Shown: piece after piece, positions 1-9,873 of the stretch | Position numbering within the stretch: position 1 is the first letter of the stretch | Layout: each line of letters starts with the position of its first letter | Source of the DNA: Buchnera aphidicola (Uroleucon sonchi) | GTDB taxonomy: Bacteria; Pseudomonadota; Gammaproteobacteria; Enterobacterales; Enterobacteriaceae | Direction of reading: 5' to 3' | DNA length: 64,000 nucleotides | Assembly: GCF_011035165.1 (NCBI RefSeq) | Contig: NZ_CP047588.1 | Coordinates: forward strand, 248,001 to 312,000 | Translations under genes and position numbers: made by a program | Notes under the pieces: model-generated | Databases searched by the model: none | Told to the model about the DNA's origin: nothing | What the model saw: the letters and a program-made list of their open reading frames with translations, nothing else

Positions 1-24
1 GAACGACGTTTTGGTGGATTTTAA
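1..24 (+). CDS. uppS: 3' end of undecaprenyl diphosphate synthase (partial)
   Basis: The first 24 bases read Glu-Arg-Arg-Phe-Gly-Gly-Phe followed by TAA. E. coli UppS (IspU) has the same Glu-Arg-Arg-Phe-Gly-Gly signature near its C-terminus, and uppS lies a few genes upstream of bamA in E. coli. I therefore read this as the last codons of uppS, the cis-prenyltransferase that makes the lipid carrier for peptidoglycan precursors. Only seven residues are visible, so the call rests on this short match plus synteny. cdsA and rseP, which separate uppS from bamA in E. coli, are absent. Confidence 0.65.
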   Translation, partial: ERRFGGF

Positions 25-249
25 AATTAAACATAATGTATGTTTTATTTATTAAAATTTTATTGATAAAATATCAATTGATTGAAAAATAAATTTTTGA
101 AAAATATTTTTTAAAATTTTCAAATATTTAATTCTGAAATATATCAAACAAAATTTTATTTTTAGATATAATTTTATCTAATTATTTCTATAAATATATA
201 TTTTAAAAAATCCGTATCACACTTCATTGTAGGAAAAATTATAATAACA

Positions 250-2649
250 ATGTTTATTAAAAAATTTTTTATAACTTTTTTAGTATTATTTAGTATTTCA
301 AGTCATGCAAAAAATATTGGCATCATTAATAATATTCAATTTGAAGGATTACATAATGTTTCAAAAAATGAAGCATCAAAACATATTATTTTAGATATAG
401 GAAATGTAATTTCTGAGTATGATGTAAAAAATAGTATTAAATCATTATTTGCTACAGGAAAATTTCAAGATATTAAAGTAATATATTCAAAAAAAAGTAT
501 TATTTTTCGTGTAAAAGAAAAACCAATTATTTCTAATGTTATTTTTACTGGTAATCATATTATCAAAAATTCAGTTCTAAATTTATATTTACAAAAATTA
601 AATATCAAAAAAGGAAGTGTATTTGATCCTCTTTCTATTAACATACTTATTAAAACAATAGAAGATTTTTTTTATAATATTGGAAGATTTGAATCAAATG
701 TACAAATATTTAAACAAAGTTCTGAGGATAATACTATTAATTTAAAAATAATTTTTAATGAAGGTATAATCAAAAAGATTAATAGTATTAAAATATTAGG
801 AGCAAAACATTTTTCTGAACAACAAGTTACTTCATTATTACAATCAAAAAATTATTCTATTAAATGTAATTTTTTTGAAACATGTGTTTATTCTCCTCAA
901 AAATTAGATCAAGATTTAAAGCGTTTAAATAATTTTTATTTAAATCATGGTTATTTTTATTTTCATATTAATGATAAAAAAATTGATTTTATTAATAATA
1001 AAAATCAAATTGATATTAAAATTAATATTTCTGAAGGTGAAAAGTATCATATTTCACAAATCTTTTTCTTAGGAAATTTTAATCCATATAAAAAATTAAT
1101 TAAAAAATTTGTTACAATAAATAATAATGAGTTATATAATCAAGAAAAAATTAATAATATTATTCATGAAATTACAAAATTTTTATCTGATCATGGGTAT
1201 ATTAATGCTATTGTTCAAGTTCAACCTGAAGTTAATAATAAAACTAAAACAATTGTTTTAAATTTTTATATTGATATAAAACAACGTTTTTTTGTACATA
1301 GAATTCATTTTATTGGTAATACCATTACTCAAGATAAAGTATTACGTCGTGAAATCAAACAAATAGAAGGTAAATATATTGATTTACATTTAATTAATTT
1401 AGGAAAAAAATCATTAGAAAAAACAAAATATTTTAAAAATATTGAAATTATAAAAAAAATATATTCTCCTAATTCTAATCAAATAGATATTTTTTATAAA
1501 GTACACGAGCAACCAACTGGTTCAATAAATTTTGGATTAGGATATGGAGTAGATAATGGCATTAATTTTAATGCTGCTTTATCTAAAGATAATATATTTG
1601 GTTCTGGAAATTCTTTTAAAGCTAGTATTATTAAAAATGATAATCAAAAATATGCAGATATATCAATAAGTTATCCATATTTTATATCAAATATTAAAGA
1701 TTTAAACACTAGATTGTTCTATAATGACTTGAAGTATAATTTTGATAGTTCTTCGGATTTTAGTAAAACGACTTATGGTTTAGAAAGTAATTTAGGAATT
1801 AAAATTAATGATTATAACAAAATCAATTTTGGTTTTGGATATACTCATAATGGAATAAAAAACAAAGAAAACATTACTAATCCTGATGATGCAAGAAATA
1901 CATCTATGGATTTAATGTTTTTAAAAAATAAAAGAGTAAATGATTTTACCTTAAATTATTCTTGGATATATTCGACTTTAGAGTCTCTTTATTTTCCTAT
2001 TTCTGGTCATCAAATATATATTAGCGGAAAAAACACCACTCCAGGATCAGATAATAATTTTTATAAATTTATATTAGATAATGAAAATTATCTACCGCTT
2101 GATAAGAAAAAAGATTTTATATTTTTTAGTCACGTGCATTTAGGTGTAGGTAATATTTTTAATAAAGAAAAATTACCTTTTTATGAAAATTTTTATTCTA
2201 ATCATGAAAGTAATATTAGAGGTTTTCGTTTAAATACTATTGGTCCTAAAAAAATTTATAATATTTCCAATGCAAAAAATTGTACCGGATATATTAACAA
2301 TCATGCATGTGAATCAATTGATACTATTGGCGGGAATACTAGCTTTACTACTAATTTAGAAATGATAACACATATTCCATTTATACAACGTCAATATTCT
2401 CATTATTTACGTACTTCTTTATTTTTAGATGTTGGTAATATTTGGGATGTATCATTAGATGATGATAAAAAAATTCATGAGTTTTCTTTTAAAGATGATA
2501 TATTAAACAATATTTATTCATCTATTGGTGTATCATTACAGTGGTTATCTCCTATTGGCCCATTATTTTTTTCTTATGCTCTTCCAATTCAACAAAATAA
2601 AAATTCTCAATTAGAGCCGTTTCAATTTCATTTTGGGAAAAATTGGTAA
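250..2649 (+). CDS. bamA: Outer membrane protein assembly factor BamA
   Basis: BamA is the central Omp85-family subunit of the BAM complex, which folds beta-barrel proteins into the outer membrane. The 799-residue product is close to the usual 800-810. It starts with a signal peptide (about residues 1-21, ending Ser-His-Ala). Repeated POTRA-type domains follow to about residue 425, then the 16-strand barrel. The barrel holds an Ile-Arg-Gly-Phe version of the conserved VRGF loop motif near residue 655 and ends in the typical C-terminal aromatic residue (Trp). An AGGA sequence lies about 16 bases before the ATG. skp and lpxD, which follow bamA in E. coli, are missing, so fabZ comes next. Retention without LPS genes suggests it still inserts the few remaining porins and flagellar-ring-associated proteins. 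Confidence 0.96.
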   Translation: MFIKKFFITFLVLFSISSHAKNIGIINNIQFEGLHNVSKNEASKHIILDIGNVISEYDVKNSIKSLFATGKFQDIKVIYSKKSIIFRVKEKPIISNVIFTGNHIIKNSVLNLYLQKLNIKKGSVFDPLSINILIKTIEDFFYNIGRFESNVQIFKQSSEDNTINLKIIFNEGIIKKINSIKILGAKHFSEQQVTSLLQSKNYSIKCNFFETCVYSPQKLDQDLKRLNNFYLNHGYFYFHINDKKIDFINNKNQIDIKINISEGEKYHISQIFFLGNFNPYKKLIKKFVTINNNELYNQEKINNIIHEITKFLSDHGYINAIVQVQPEVNNKTKTIVLNFYIDIKQRFFVHRIHFIGNTITQDKVLRREIKQIEGKYIDLHLINLGKKSLEKTKYFKNIEIIKKIYSPNSNQIDIFYKVHEQPTGSINFGLGYGVDNGINFNAALSKDNIFGSGNSFKASIIKNDNQKYADISISYPYFISNIKDLNTRLFYNDLKYNFDSSSDFSKTTYGLESNLGIKINDYNKINFGFGYTHNGIKNKENITNPDDARNTSMDLMFLKNKRVNDFTLNYSWIYSTLESLYFPISGHQIYISGKNTTPGSDNNFYKFILDNENYLPLDKKKDFIFFSHVHLGVGNIFNKEKLPFYENFYSNHESNIRGFRLNTIGPKKIYNISNAKNCTGYINNHACESIDTIGGNTSFTTNLEMITHIPFIQRQYSHYLRTSLFLDVGNIWDVSLDDDKKIHEFSFKDDILNNIYSSIGVSLQWLSPIGPLFFSYALPIQQNKNSQLEPFQFHFGKNW

Positions 2650-2751
2650 CATTAAAAAAATTAACATAATATTTTAACTATATTAGTATTATTTTTTATT
2701 ATAGTATTTAATAACATAATTTTTTCATAAACTTTAAATAGGTCAATAAAT

Positions 2752-3210
2752 TTGAATGAGCAATGCGATATTTTAAATATTAACAAAATTTTTGATATTT
2801 TACCTCATCGTTATCCTTTTTTACTTGTTGATCGTATTTTAAACGTAAAAAATTTTAAATCTTTACAAGCGATTAAAAACTGTACTATGAATGAACCACA
2901 TTTCCAAGGGCATTTTATAAAAGAACCAATTTTCCCGGGTGTTCTTATTATTGAATCTATGGTGCAAGCATCAGGTATTTTAATATATAAAAGTACAGGT
3001 CAATTAAATATTAATAAATTATATTATTTTGTCGGAATAGATAATGCACGTTTTAAAAAAGTTGTTATCCCTGGAGATCAGATAATTATAAACGTGACTT
3101 TTTTGCAGTTTAAAAGAAATCTATTAGTTTTTAAAAATACAGCTACAGTTGATAAACAGATAATTTGTCAATCTAAAATTATTTTTGCAAAAAAAAATAT
3201 AGTTATATAA
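2752..3210 (+). CDS. fabZ: 3-hydroxyacyl-[acyl-carrier-protein] dehydratase FabZ
   Basis: FabZ dehydrates beta-hydroxyacyl-ACP to trans-2-enoyl-ACP in type II fatty acid elongation in the cytoplasm. The 152-residue hot-dog-fold protein matches the family length and keeps the catalytic pair His54 and Glu68, within Gln-Gly-His-Phe and Ile-Ile-Glu-Ser-Met. I accept a TTG start at 2752 because the nearest ATG is out of frame, and E. coli fabZ also starts with TTG. A weak AGG element lies about 10 bases upstream. lpxD before it and lpxA, lpxB and rnhB after it in E. coli are gone, so only the fatty acid function of this cluster survives. Confidence 0.95.
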   Translation: MNEQCDILNINKIFDILPHRYPFLLVDRILNVKNFKSLQAIKNCTMNEPHFQGHFIKEPIFPGVLIIESMVQASGILIYKSTGQLNINKLYYFVGIDNARFKKVVIPGDQIIINVTFLQFKRNLLVFKNTATVDKQIICQSKIIFAKKNIVI

Positions 3211-3224
3211 ATTTCGGATAACAT

Positions 3225-6200
3225 ATGAATGCACCAAAATTTATTCACTTACATGTACATAGTGATTATTCTATTATTAGTGGATTATCAAAACCTGAAG
3301 ATTTAATTATACAAGCATCAAATTTGAATATGCCAGCTATTGCTATCACTGATTATAATAATTTATATGGTGTAATTAAATTCTATAAAATAGCTCATCA
3401 ATTAGGTGTTAAACCAATTATAGGTGTCACAGTACAATTTATCTCTAATTTAGTTAATAATGAAATAACAAAATTAATTATATTAGCCTCTACTCAAGAA
3501 GGATATAAAAATTTAATTTTATTAATTTCTTATGCATATCAAAAAGGATACACTAATAATAGTAATGTAACTATTGAAAAAGAATGGTTATCAGAAATTA
3601 ATAAAGGATTAATATTACTATCTGGAGGATGTCAAGGTGAAATTGGAAAAATATTAATATATAATAAATTGCAATTAATACCTGAGTGTTTATCATTTTA
3701 TCAGAAATATTTTCCTGATTCTTATTATTTAGAATTATTACGTACTAAAAGAGACCATGAGGAAACTTATTTAAATTTAGCAATAGATTTATCATTATCC
3801 ACGGGTATCCCTGTTGTTGCTACGAACGATGTATGTTTTTTAAATAAAGAAGATTTTAATATTCATAAAATTAGAGTTGCAATTAATGAAGGTGAAACAT
3901 TACAGTGTTCGAAAATACAGCATTATTATAGTTGTGAACAATTTTTAAAAACTTCTGAAGAAATGTGTGATCTTTTTTCGGATATACCAGAAGCATTAAT
4001 TAATAGTGTAGAAATTGCAAAACGTTGTAATGTGTTTATATATTCTGGTAAATATTTTTTACCAAAGTTTACAACTAATAATATTAGTGTTGAAAATTAT
4101 TTAATTAAACAATCATATTCAGGTATGAAAAAACGTTTAAGTAGTATTTATAATATAAAAAATATACAATATCATAATATTTATAGTAGATATAAAAAAC
4201 GTTTGGATATGGAATTAAATGTAATTAATAAGATGGGTTTTCCAAGTTATTTTTTAATTGTTATGGAATTTATACAATGGGCCAAAAAAAATAATATACC
4301 AGTAGGACCAGGACGAGGTTCTGGAGCAGGCTCACTTGTCGCATATGCTTTAAGTATTACTGAAATTGATCCATTATCTTTGAATCTGTTATTTGAACGA
4401 TTTTTAAATCCAGAACGAATTTCATTGCCAGATTTTGATATTGATTTTTGTATGGAAAAACGTGATCAAGTGATTGATCATGTTTCAGAAATATACGGTA
4501 GAGACTCAGTAGCGCAAATAATTACTTTTGGAACATTAACAGCTAAAGCTGTAATTCGAGATGTAGGACGAGTTTTGGGCTATCCATATGGATTTATTAA
4601 TAAATTGTCTAAATTAATACCTTTAGATCCTGGAATTACTTTAAATGAAGCATTTTCTCAAGGATCTGAATTGTATAATTTTTATATACAAAATGAAGAT
4701 GTGCGAAATTTGATTGATTATTCTAAAAAATTAGAAGGTATTAATAGAAACGTAGGTAAACATGCAGGAGGAGTGGTAATTTCTCCTACTAAAATAACTG
4801 ATTTTTGTCCTTTATATTGCGATGAAAAAGGCAATAATCCAGTAACGCAATTTGATAAAAATGACATTGAACATATAGGATTAGTCAAGTTTGATTTTTT
4901 AGGCTTACGTACACTAACTATTATTCATAATACAGTTGAAATGATTAACACTAAATTGTCTGTCAATCAAAAAAATAAAATAAATATTAACTCTATTTGT
5001 CTTAATGATAGTAAATGTTTTAATTTATTAAAAAAATCTGCCACAACTGGCATATTTCAATTAGAATCTGATGGAATGAAAGATTTAATTAATAGATTAC
5101 AACCTGATTGTTTTGAAGATATAATTGCATTAGTTGCTCTTTTTAGACCAGGCCCTTTGCAATCGGGTATGGTAGATAATTTTATTAATCGAAAACATGG
5201 TCTTGAAGATATTTCCTATCCTGATGCACAATGGCAACATAAATCATTAAAATCTATTTTAGAATCTACTTATGGTATCATATTATACCAAGAACAAGTC
5301 ATGCAAATAGCACAAGTTTTAGCTGGTTATACATTAGGTGGTGCAGATATTTTAAGACGTGCTATGAGCAAAAAAAATTTAAAAGATATGTCGGAACAAC
5401 GAGTGATTTTTGAAGCTGGAGCTCGTAAAAATGGTATCAGTAAAAAATTATCAAGAAAAATTTTTGATATATTAGAAAAATTTGCAGGATACGGATTTAA
5501 TAAATCTCATTCTGCAGCCTATGCTTTAGTATCATATCAAACTTTATGGCTAAAAACACATTATCCTGCTGAATTTATGGCAACAGCCATGACATCAGAT
5601 ATAGATAATACAGAAAAAATTGTTATTTTAATTAATGAATCTTATAGTATGGGATTAAAAATTTTACCTCCAAATATTAATATGAGTAATTATGAATTTT
5701 ATGTAAATAATGATGGTCATATAGTATATGGTTTTGGTGCTATTAAAGGTATAGGAGAAAATTCAGCACGTGATATTGTAGAAGAACGTCAAAAAAATGG
5801 CGTTTTTTATGATTTTTTTGATTTTTGTATACGTATAGATGCAAAAAAAATATCACGTCGTATATTAGAAAAATTAATTATGTCTGGAAGTTATGATTGT
5901 TTAAACAACAATCGTAATTTTTTATTGAAATCAATTGATGATGCTATTAAAGTATCAAAACAATCTTTAAGAATTAAGTCTTTTAAGCAAGAAAGTTTAT
6001 TTGGCACATTTACATGTGAATTAGATCAAGTAAAAAAGAATAATTATATTAATATCAATTACTCTAAAAACCATAATTTAAAACATGAATATCAAGTATT
6101 AGGATTATATCTAACAGGACATCCTATTCATGAATATACAAAAGAATTAAGACATTATATGCATAATTTTACGCTATCGAAATTACAATTTACTCCAAAA

Positions 6201-6482
6201 AATAAGATTATTTTAGTTTCTGGAATAATTATTTCTATTAAAATTAAAATTACTCAGAATAAAAATCGTATAGCTATTGTAATTTTAGATGACTCTACTA
6301 GTCGTCTAGAAGTAGTAATTTTTTCAAATTTACTACATTCCCATGGATATCTTTTAAAACTACATAAACTTTTATTTATAAAAGGCGTATTAAATGTCAA
6401 TTTAATATATAAAAATTTTAAAATGACAGCATATAATCTAATGAGTCTAAATGATATAAGAAAAACTAATATAAAAAATTAA
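3225..6482 (+). CDS. dnaE: DNA polymerase III alpha subunit, C-terminally short
   Basis: This is the replicative polymerase catalytic subunit. The PHP domain begins at once (His-Leu-His-Val-His-Ser-Asp). The palm carries Asp403 and Asp405 in Pro-Asp-Phe-Asp-Ile-Asp-Phe and a third acid, Asp557, in Lys-Phe-Asp-Phe-Leu-Gly. A helix-hairpin-helix/beta-binding region and an OB fold (about residues 985-1060) follow. The product is 1085 residues against about 1160 in E. coli. It stops just after Met-Thr-Ala and Asn-Asp-Ile-Arg-Lys, so the last ~75 residues, which bind tau in E. coli, are missing. The start ATG at 3225 lies 14 bases after fabZ. See the finding on a possible eroded tail downstream. 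Confidence 0.95.
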   Translation: MNAPKFIHLHVHSDYSIISGLSKPEDLIIQASNLNMPAIAITDYNNLYGVIKFYKIAHQLGVKPIIGVTVQFISNLVNNEITKLIILASTQEGYKNLILLISYAYQKGYTNNSNVTIEKEWLSEINKGLILLSGGCQGEIGKILIYNKLQLIPECLSFYQKYFPDSYYLELLRTKRDHEETYLNLAIDLSLSTGIPVVATNDVCFLNKEDFNIHKIRVAINEGETLQCSKIQHYYSCEQFLKTSEEMCDLFSDIPEALINSVEIAKRCNVFIYSGKYFLPKFTTNNISVENYLIKQSYSGMKKRLSSIYNIKNIQYHNIYSRYKKRLDMELNVINKMGFPSYFLIVMEFIQWAKKNNIPVGPGRGSGAGSLVAYALSITEIDPLSLNLLFERFLNPERISLPDFDIDFCMEKRDQVIDHVSEIYGRDSVAQIITFGTLTAKAVIRDVGRVLGYPYGFINKLSKLIPLDPGITLNEAFSQGSELYNFYIQNEDVRNLIDYSKKLEGINRNVGKHAGGVVISPTKITDFCPLYCDEKGNNPVTQFDKNDIEHIGLVKFDFLGLRTLTIIHNTVEMINTKLSVNQKNKININSICLNDSKCFNLLKKSATTGIFQLESDGMKDLINRLQPDCFEDIIALVALFRPGPLQSGMVDNFINRKHGLEDISYPDAQWQHKSLKSILESTYGIILYQEQVMQIAQVLAGYTLGGADILRRAMSKKNLKDMSEQRVIFEAGARKNGISKKLSRKIFDILEKFAGYGFNKSHSAAYALVSYQTLWLKTHYPAEFMATAMTSDIDNTEKIVILINESYSMGLKILPPNINMSNYEFYVNNDGHIVYGFGAIKGIGENSARDIVEERQKNGVFYDFFDFCIRIDAKKISRRILEKLIMSGSYDCLNNNRNFLLKSIDDAIKVSKQSLRIKSFKQESLFGTFTCELDQVKKNNYININYSKNHNLKHEYQVLGLYLTGHPIHEYTKELRHYMHNFTLSKLQFTPKNKIILVSGIIISIKIKITQNKNRIAIVILDDSTSRLEVVIFSNLLHSHGYLLKLHKLLFIKGVLNVNLIYKNFKMTAYNLMSLNDIRKTNIKN

Positions 6483-6541
6483 TTATTATATTCAGTTGAA
6501 AAAATAAACACTATTTTTTAAAACAATCAAATAGATTGTTA

Positions 6542-6583
6542 ATAAAAGATAAGATAAGTAATTATTTTATATTTATCTTTTAT
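6542..6583. terminator. Inverted repeat between convergent dnaE and proS, possible bidirectional terminator
   Basis: An 11-bp perfect inverted repeat (6542-6552 paired with 6573-6583) encloses a 20-base loop. It sits in the 264-base gap between the 3' ends of dnaE and proS. The stem is entirely A, T and one G-C pair, with A- and T-rich flanks, so it could act as a weak terminator for both genes. In DNA this AT-rich, such repeats also arise by chance. Confidence 0.35.
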
Positions 6584-6746
6584 AAATAAAAATAAATATG
6601 TGTTAATATAAAATTAAAATAAATAGCTAATAAAACAGCTAAAACTTTCTTAAAAAATTTAAAATTCATTATAAATTATAAAAAATCGAATTAAATTTTA
6701 ATAAAATATTTTTTTTAAAATACAAAGAATAAATTAAACATATTTT

Positions 6747-8471
6747 TTATAATCCCATAATTTTTTGGTGAGTATAGTCAATTATATCTTGAATATTAAT
6801 TAAAATACTTTTTTTATTTTTTCTGTCGGAATATTCCACATGATTTTTTTTAATTAATTTTTCACTAATGATAATTCTGTGAGGAATACCAATTAAATCC
6901 ATTTCATTAAACATAATACCTGGTCGTATATTTCGATTATCTAAGATAATATCTATTCCTATTTTTTTAAAGTCTTGATATAAAAGATGTGCTATATCTT
7001 TAATTTTATCAGATTGATGCATATTAATAGGTATAATAATTACTTCAAAAGGAGCGATAATACTAGGCCAAATAATACCATGGTGGTCATGATTTTGTTC
7101 AATAATTGCCGCTATAATACGATTGATTCCAATACCATAACATCCCATATAAGTATTATTTTTTTTACTATTTTGAGATTGAATAAATGTCTTCATTTTT
7201 TTAGAATATTTTTGACCTATTTGAAATATATGTCCAATTTCAATGGTTTTTTTAATATTTAAATGACCAGAACCATCAGGACTCATATCATATTTTGTTA
7301 CTTTTCTAATATCTTTAATTGAAGGAATAGGTAAATCAATATTCCAATTAACGTTAATAAAAAATTGGTTTTGATTATTTGCACCAATAGAAAAATTTTT
7401 CATTTTACATACAGAAATATCAGCAATGATTGGAAATTTTAAACCTAATGGTCCTAAAAACTGTTTTTGTACTCCTGTTAGTAAAATAATTTCTTGTTCA
7501 TTAAGAAGAACAATTGGTTTATCTGATATATTCATTTTTTCTATTTTAAATAAATTTAATTCATGATCTCCACGTATTAATAATGCTATAATTGATTTAT
7601 TATTTTGATTTTGTACACGCGCTAAAATTGTCTTGATGTGATTTTTTAAAGCAATATTAAAATTTTCGTCAGCAAAAATGATAGATTTTTTTTTGGTAAT
7701 ATTTTTTACATCAAATTTATATTGATTAGAATTATTTAAAAAATGAACTGTTTCTAAAGATTGAGCCATATTGATATTTGAATAATATGATTTATTATTA
7801 GAGAATACTACTTCATCTTCTCCATTTTTAGAAAATGCTTGAAATTCATGAGATACATTTCCTCCCATCGAACCAGAATCAGCTTTAACTATGCAAAAAT
7901 TTAAATTCATTTTTTTAAAAATAGTTGAATAAGCTACATAAAATTTTTTATAAGTTTCTTCTAAACAATATAAATTGCTATGAAAAGAATAAGCGTCTTT
8001 CATAATAAATTCACGCGTTCTTATAATTCCAAAACGTGGTCTTATTTCATCTCGAAATTTATTTTGTATCTGATATACAATTAAGGGGAGTTGTTTATAT
8101 GAATTAATTTCAGAACCAATCAAATTTGTAATCATTTCTTCATTAGTAGGTCCTAAAATAAATTGATTATTATGACGATCAGAAAATTTTAATAATTCTT
8201 CTCCAAATAGATGAAATCGTCCACTATTTTCCCATAAATTTTTAGATTGTATAATTGGCATTGATATTTCTAGTGCATCAATTTTATTCATTTCTTTTTT
8301 AATAATATTTTGAATTTTATTTAGTACTCTTATTCCTGTAGGTAACCATGCATATATACCTGAGGAAGTTTTTCGAATCATTCCGCTTCTTAACATTAAT
8401 TGATGACTAATGATTTTTGCATCATATGGTATATTTTTTAAAGTAAAAAACAAATATTGACTAGTAAGCAT
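6747..8471 (-). CDS. proS: Prolyl-tRNA synthetase
   Basis: Class II synthetase that charges tRNA-Pro. It has the bacterial ProRS layout: class II motif 1 and 2 regions (Phe-Arg-Asp-Glu-Ile-Arg-Pro-Arg-Phe-Gly), then an editing (INS) insertion around residues 225-380. Motif 3 (Gly-Ile-Gly-Ile-Asn-Arg) and an anticodon-binding domain complete it. I place the start at the ATG at 8471, giving Met-Leu-Thr-Ser-Gln-Tyr-Leu, which aligns with the E. coli N-terminus. The reading frame extends five codons further to a TTG at 8486, but those residues have no counterpart. The gene is convergent with dnaE and divergent from flhB. Confidence 0.95.
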   Translation of the reverse strand: MLTSQYLFFTLKNIPYDAKIISHQLMLRSGMIRKTSSGIYAWLPTGIRVLNKIQNIIKKEMNKIDALEISMPIIQSKNLWENSGRFHLFGEELLKFSDRHNNQFILGPTNEEMITNLIGSEINSYKQLPLIVYQIQNKFRDEIRPRFGIIRTREFIMKDAYSFHSNLYCLEETYKKFYVAYSTIFKKMNLNFCIVKADSGSMGGNVSHEFQAFSKNGEDEVVFSNNKSYYSNINMAQSLETVHFLNNSNQYKFDVKNITKKKSIIFADENFNIALKNHIKTILARVQNQNNKSIIALLIRGDHELNLFKIEKMNISDKPIVLLNEQEIILLTGVQKQFLGPLGLKFPIIADISVCKMKNFSIGANNQNQFFINVNWNIDLPIPSIKDIRKVTKYDMSPDGSGHLNIKKTIEIGHIFQIGQKYSKKMKTFIQSQNSKKNNTYMGCYGIGINRIIAAIIEQNHDHHGIIWPSIIAPFEVIIIPINMHQSDKIKDIAHLLYQDFKKIGIDIILDNRNIRPGIMFNEMDLIGIPHRIIISEKLIKKNHVEYSDRKNKKSILINIQDIIDYTHQKIMGL

Positions 8472-8596
8472 TAATTTTATTCTCAAAAAATAATATTTTT
8501 ATATTAAAAAATAAATATATTATACAATAATTTTATTTTGATATTAAAATTATTTTAACTTATAAACGTTTGATATATTAATAATACATATATTCG

Positions 8597-8616
8597 TTTA
8601 ATCTAATGAGATTAAA
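8597..8616. other. 8-bp stem with 4-base loop in the proS/flhB divergent region
   Basis: The 253 bases between the divergent proS and flhB starts must hold promoters for both genes, but I could not identify a convincing -35/-10 pair. The clearest structure is a perfect 8-bp inverted repeat, 8597-8604 with 8609-8616, around a 4-base loop. It could be a protein-binding palindrome or an RNA hairpin in the flhB leader. Its role is unknown. Confidence 0.3.
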
Positions 8617-8724
8617 AAAGTTTTATCTGATCATTTAATAGTTTAATAAAATTCACTTGTTTTTTTTTGTATACAAAGGTTTAATGAAATTTTTATATAT
8701 TTAAATAGGTTAGAAAATTACAAT

Positions 8725-9873
8725 ATGAATCATAGTATGAATGAAGAAAAAACAGAAAATCCTACCGAGCATCATATTAAAAAATTTAAAAAAAAGGGAA
8801 AAACGAAATATTCTAGAGAATTAAATTCTTTTCTAATTATATGTATTGGATGTTTAAATATATGGTGGTGTAGAGATATTATCTTTTTAAATTTGAGTAA
8901 AATTATCTTTAAAAGTTTCTATTTTAATAAAAATATTTTATTTAACAATAATAATTTATTAGAAATATTAATGCTATTAAAAAGCATGTTTTTTATTTTC
9001 TGTCCATTTTTTATTTCTTTATTAATTGTTACCATTATACCTCCGATTATATTTAGTGGAATTAAATTAAATTTTACTTTACTAAAGTTTGATTTTATAA
9101 AATTAAATCCTTTTTACGGTTTAAAAAAAATATTTTCTTTTCAAATATTTATAGAATTATTGAAAATTATACTAAAATTATTTTTAGTTAGTATGATATC
9201 TTTTTGGTATTTATGGTCTGCTTTATCTAGAATATTGTTCTTAATTTATCAAAACTATTCATCTGCATTATCAAATGGTTTTAATCTAATAGCTACTTGT
9301 TGTTTTTTAGTTATACTAGGTTTAGTACCTATGGTTTGTTTTGATATTTTTTGGCAACAATTTAACTATTATAAAAAATTAAAAATGACTCGTCAGGAAA
9401 TTAAAGATGAATCAAGAGAACAAGAGGGACATCCCAATATTAAAATGCGTATTCGTCGAGAAATGAAAGAAACGATACGAAGAAGAATGATTTTGGATAT
9501 TCCTAAAGCAGATGTAATCATTACGAATCCGATACATTATTCTATTGCTTTGAAATATGATTCAGAAAAAATGGATGCTCCTAAAGTAATAGCAAAAGGT
9601 ATAGGTAATATGGCTATAAAAATAAAAGAAATAGGTCTTCAAAATAAAATTGCTATTATTTCTTCGCCATTATTAGCGCGCGCATTGTATCGTTATACTG
9701 AAATAGGAAAATATATTCCTGGTTCTTTTTATAAAGCTGTTGCAGAGATTTTAGCATGGGTTTGGAAGGTACGAAAATGGGAAAAAGAAGGTGGAATCTT
9801 TCCTGAACAACCTAATAATATATTAATTCCATCAGAATTTAATATCAAAGGAGAACATAAAAATAATGATTAA
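8725..9873 (+). CDS. flhB: Flagellar type III export protein FlhB
   Basis: FlhB is the export-gate switch protein of the flagellar type III secretion apparatus in the inner membrane. The 382 residues match the family length: a polar N-terminus (Lys-Thr-Glu-Asn-Pro-Thr), four hydrophobic segments (about residues 30-210), then the cytoplasmic domain. The autocleavage motif, normally Asn-Pro-Thr-His, reads Asn268-Pro-Ile-His here, while the surrounding Lys-Ala-Asp-Val-Ile and Ala-Pro-Lys-Val motifs are intact. The last 8 bases overlap flhA, indicating translational coupling. Buchnera makes flagellar basal bodies without filaments, so the apparatus is thought to serve as an exporter. Confidence 0.95.
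   Translation: MNHSMNEEKTENPTEHHIKKFKKKGKTKYSRELNSFLIICIGCLNIWWCRDIIFLNLSKIIFKSFYFNKNILFNNNNLLEILMLLKSMFFIFCPFFISLLIVTIIPPIIFSGIKLNFTLLKFDFIKLNPFYGLKKIFSFQIFIELLKIILKLFLVSMISFWYLWSALSRILFLIYQNYSSALSNGFNLIATCCFLVILGLVPMVCFDIFWQQFNYYKKLKMTRQEIKDESREQEGHPNIKMRIRREMKETIRRRMILDIPKADVIITNPIHYSIALKYDSEKMDAPKVIAKGIGNMAIKIKEIGLQNKIAIISSPLLARALYRYTEIGKYIPGSFYKAVAEILAWVWKVRKWEKEGGIFPEQPNNILIPSEFNIKGEHKNND

Noticed and set aside
8472-8486. Upstream TTG start for proS
   Set aside because: The added residues have no counterpart in ProRS proteins; the ATG at 8471 aligns with the known N-terminus.
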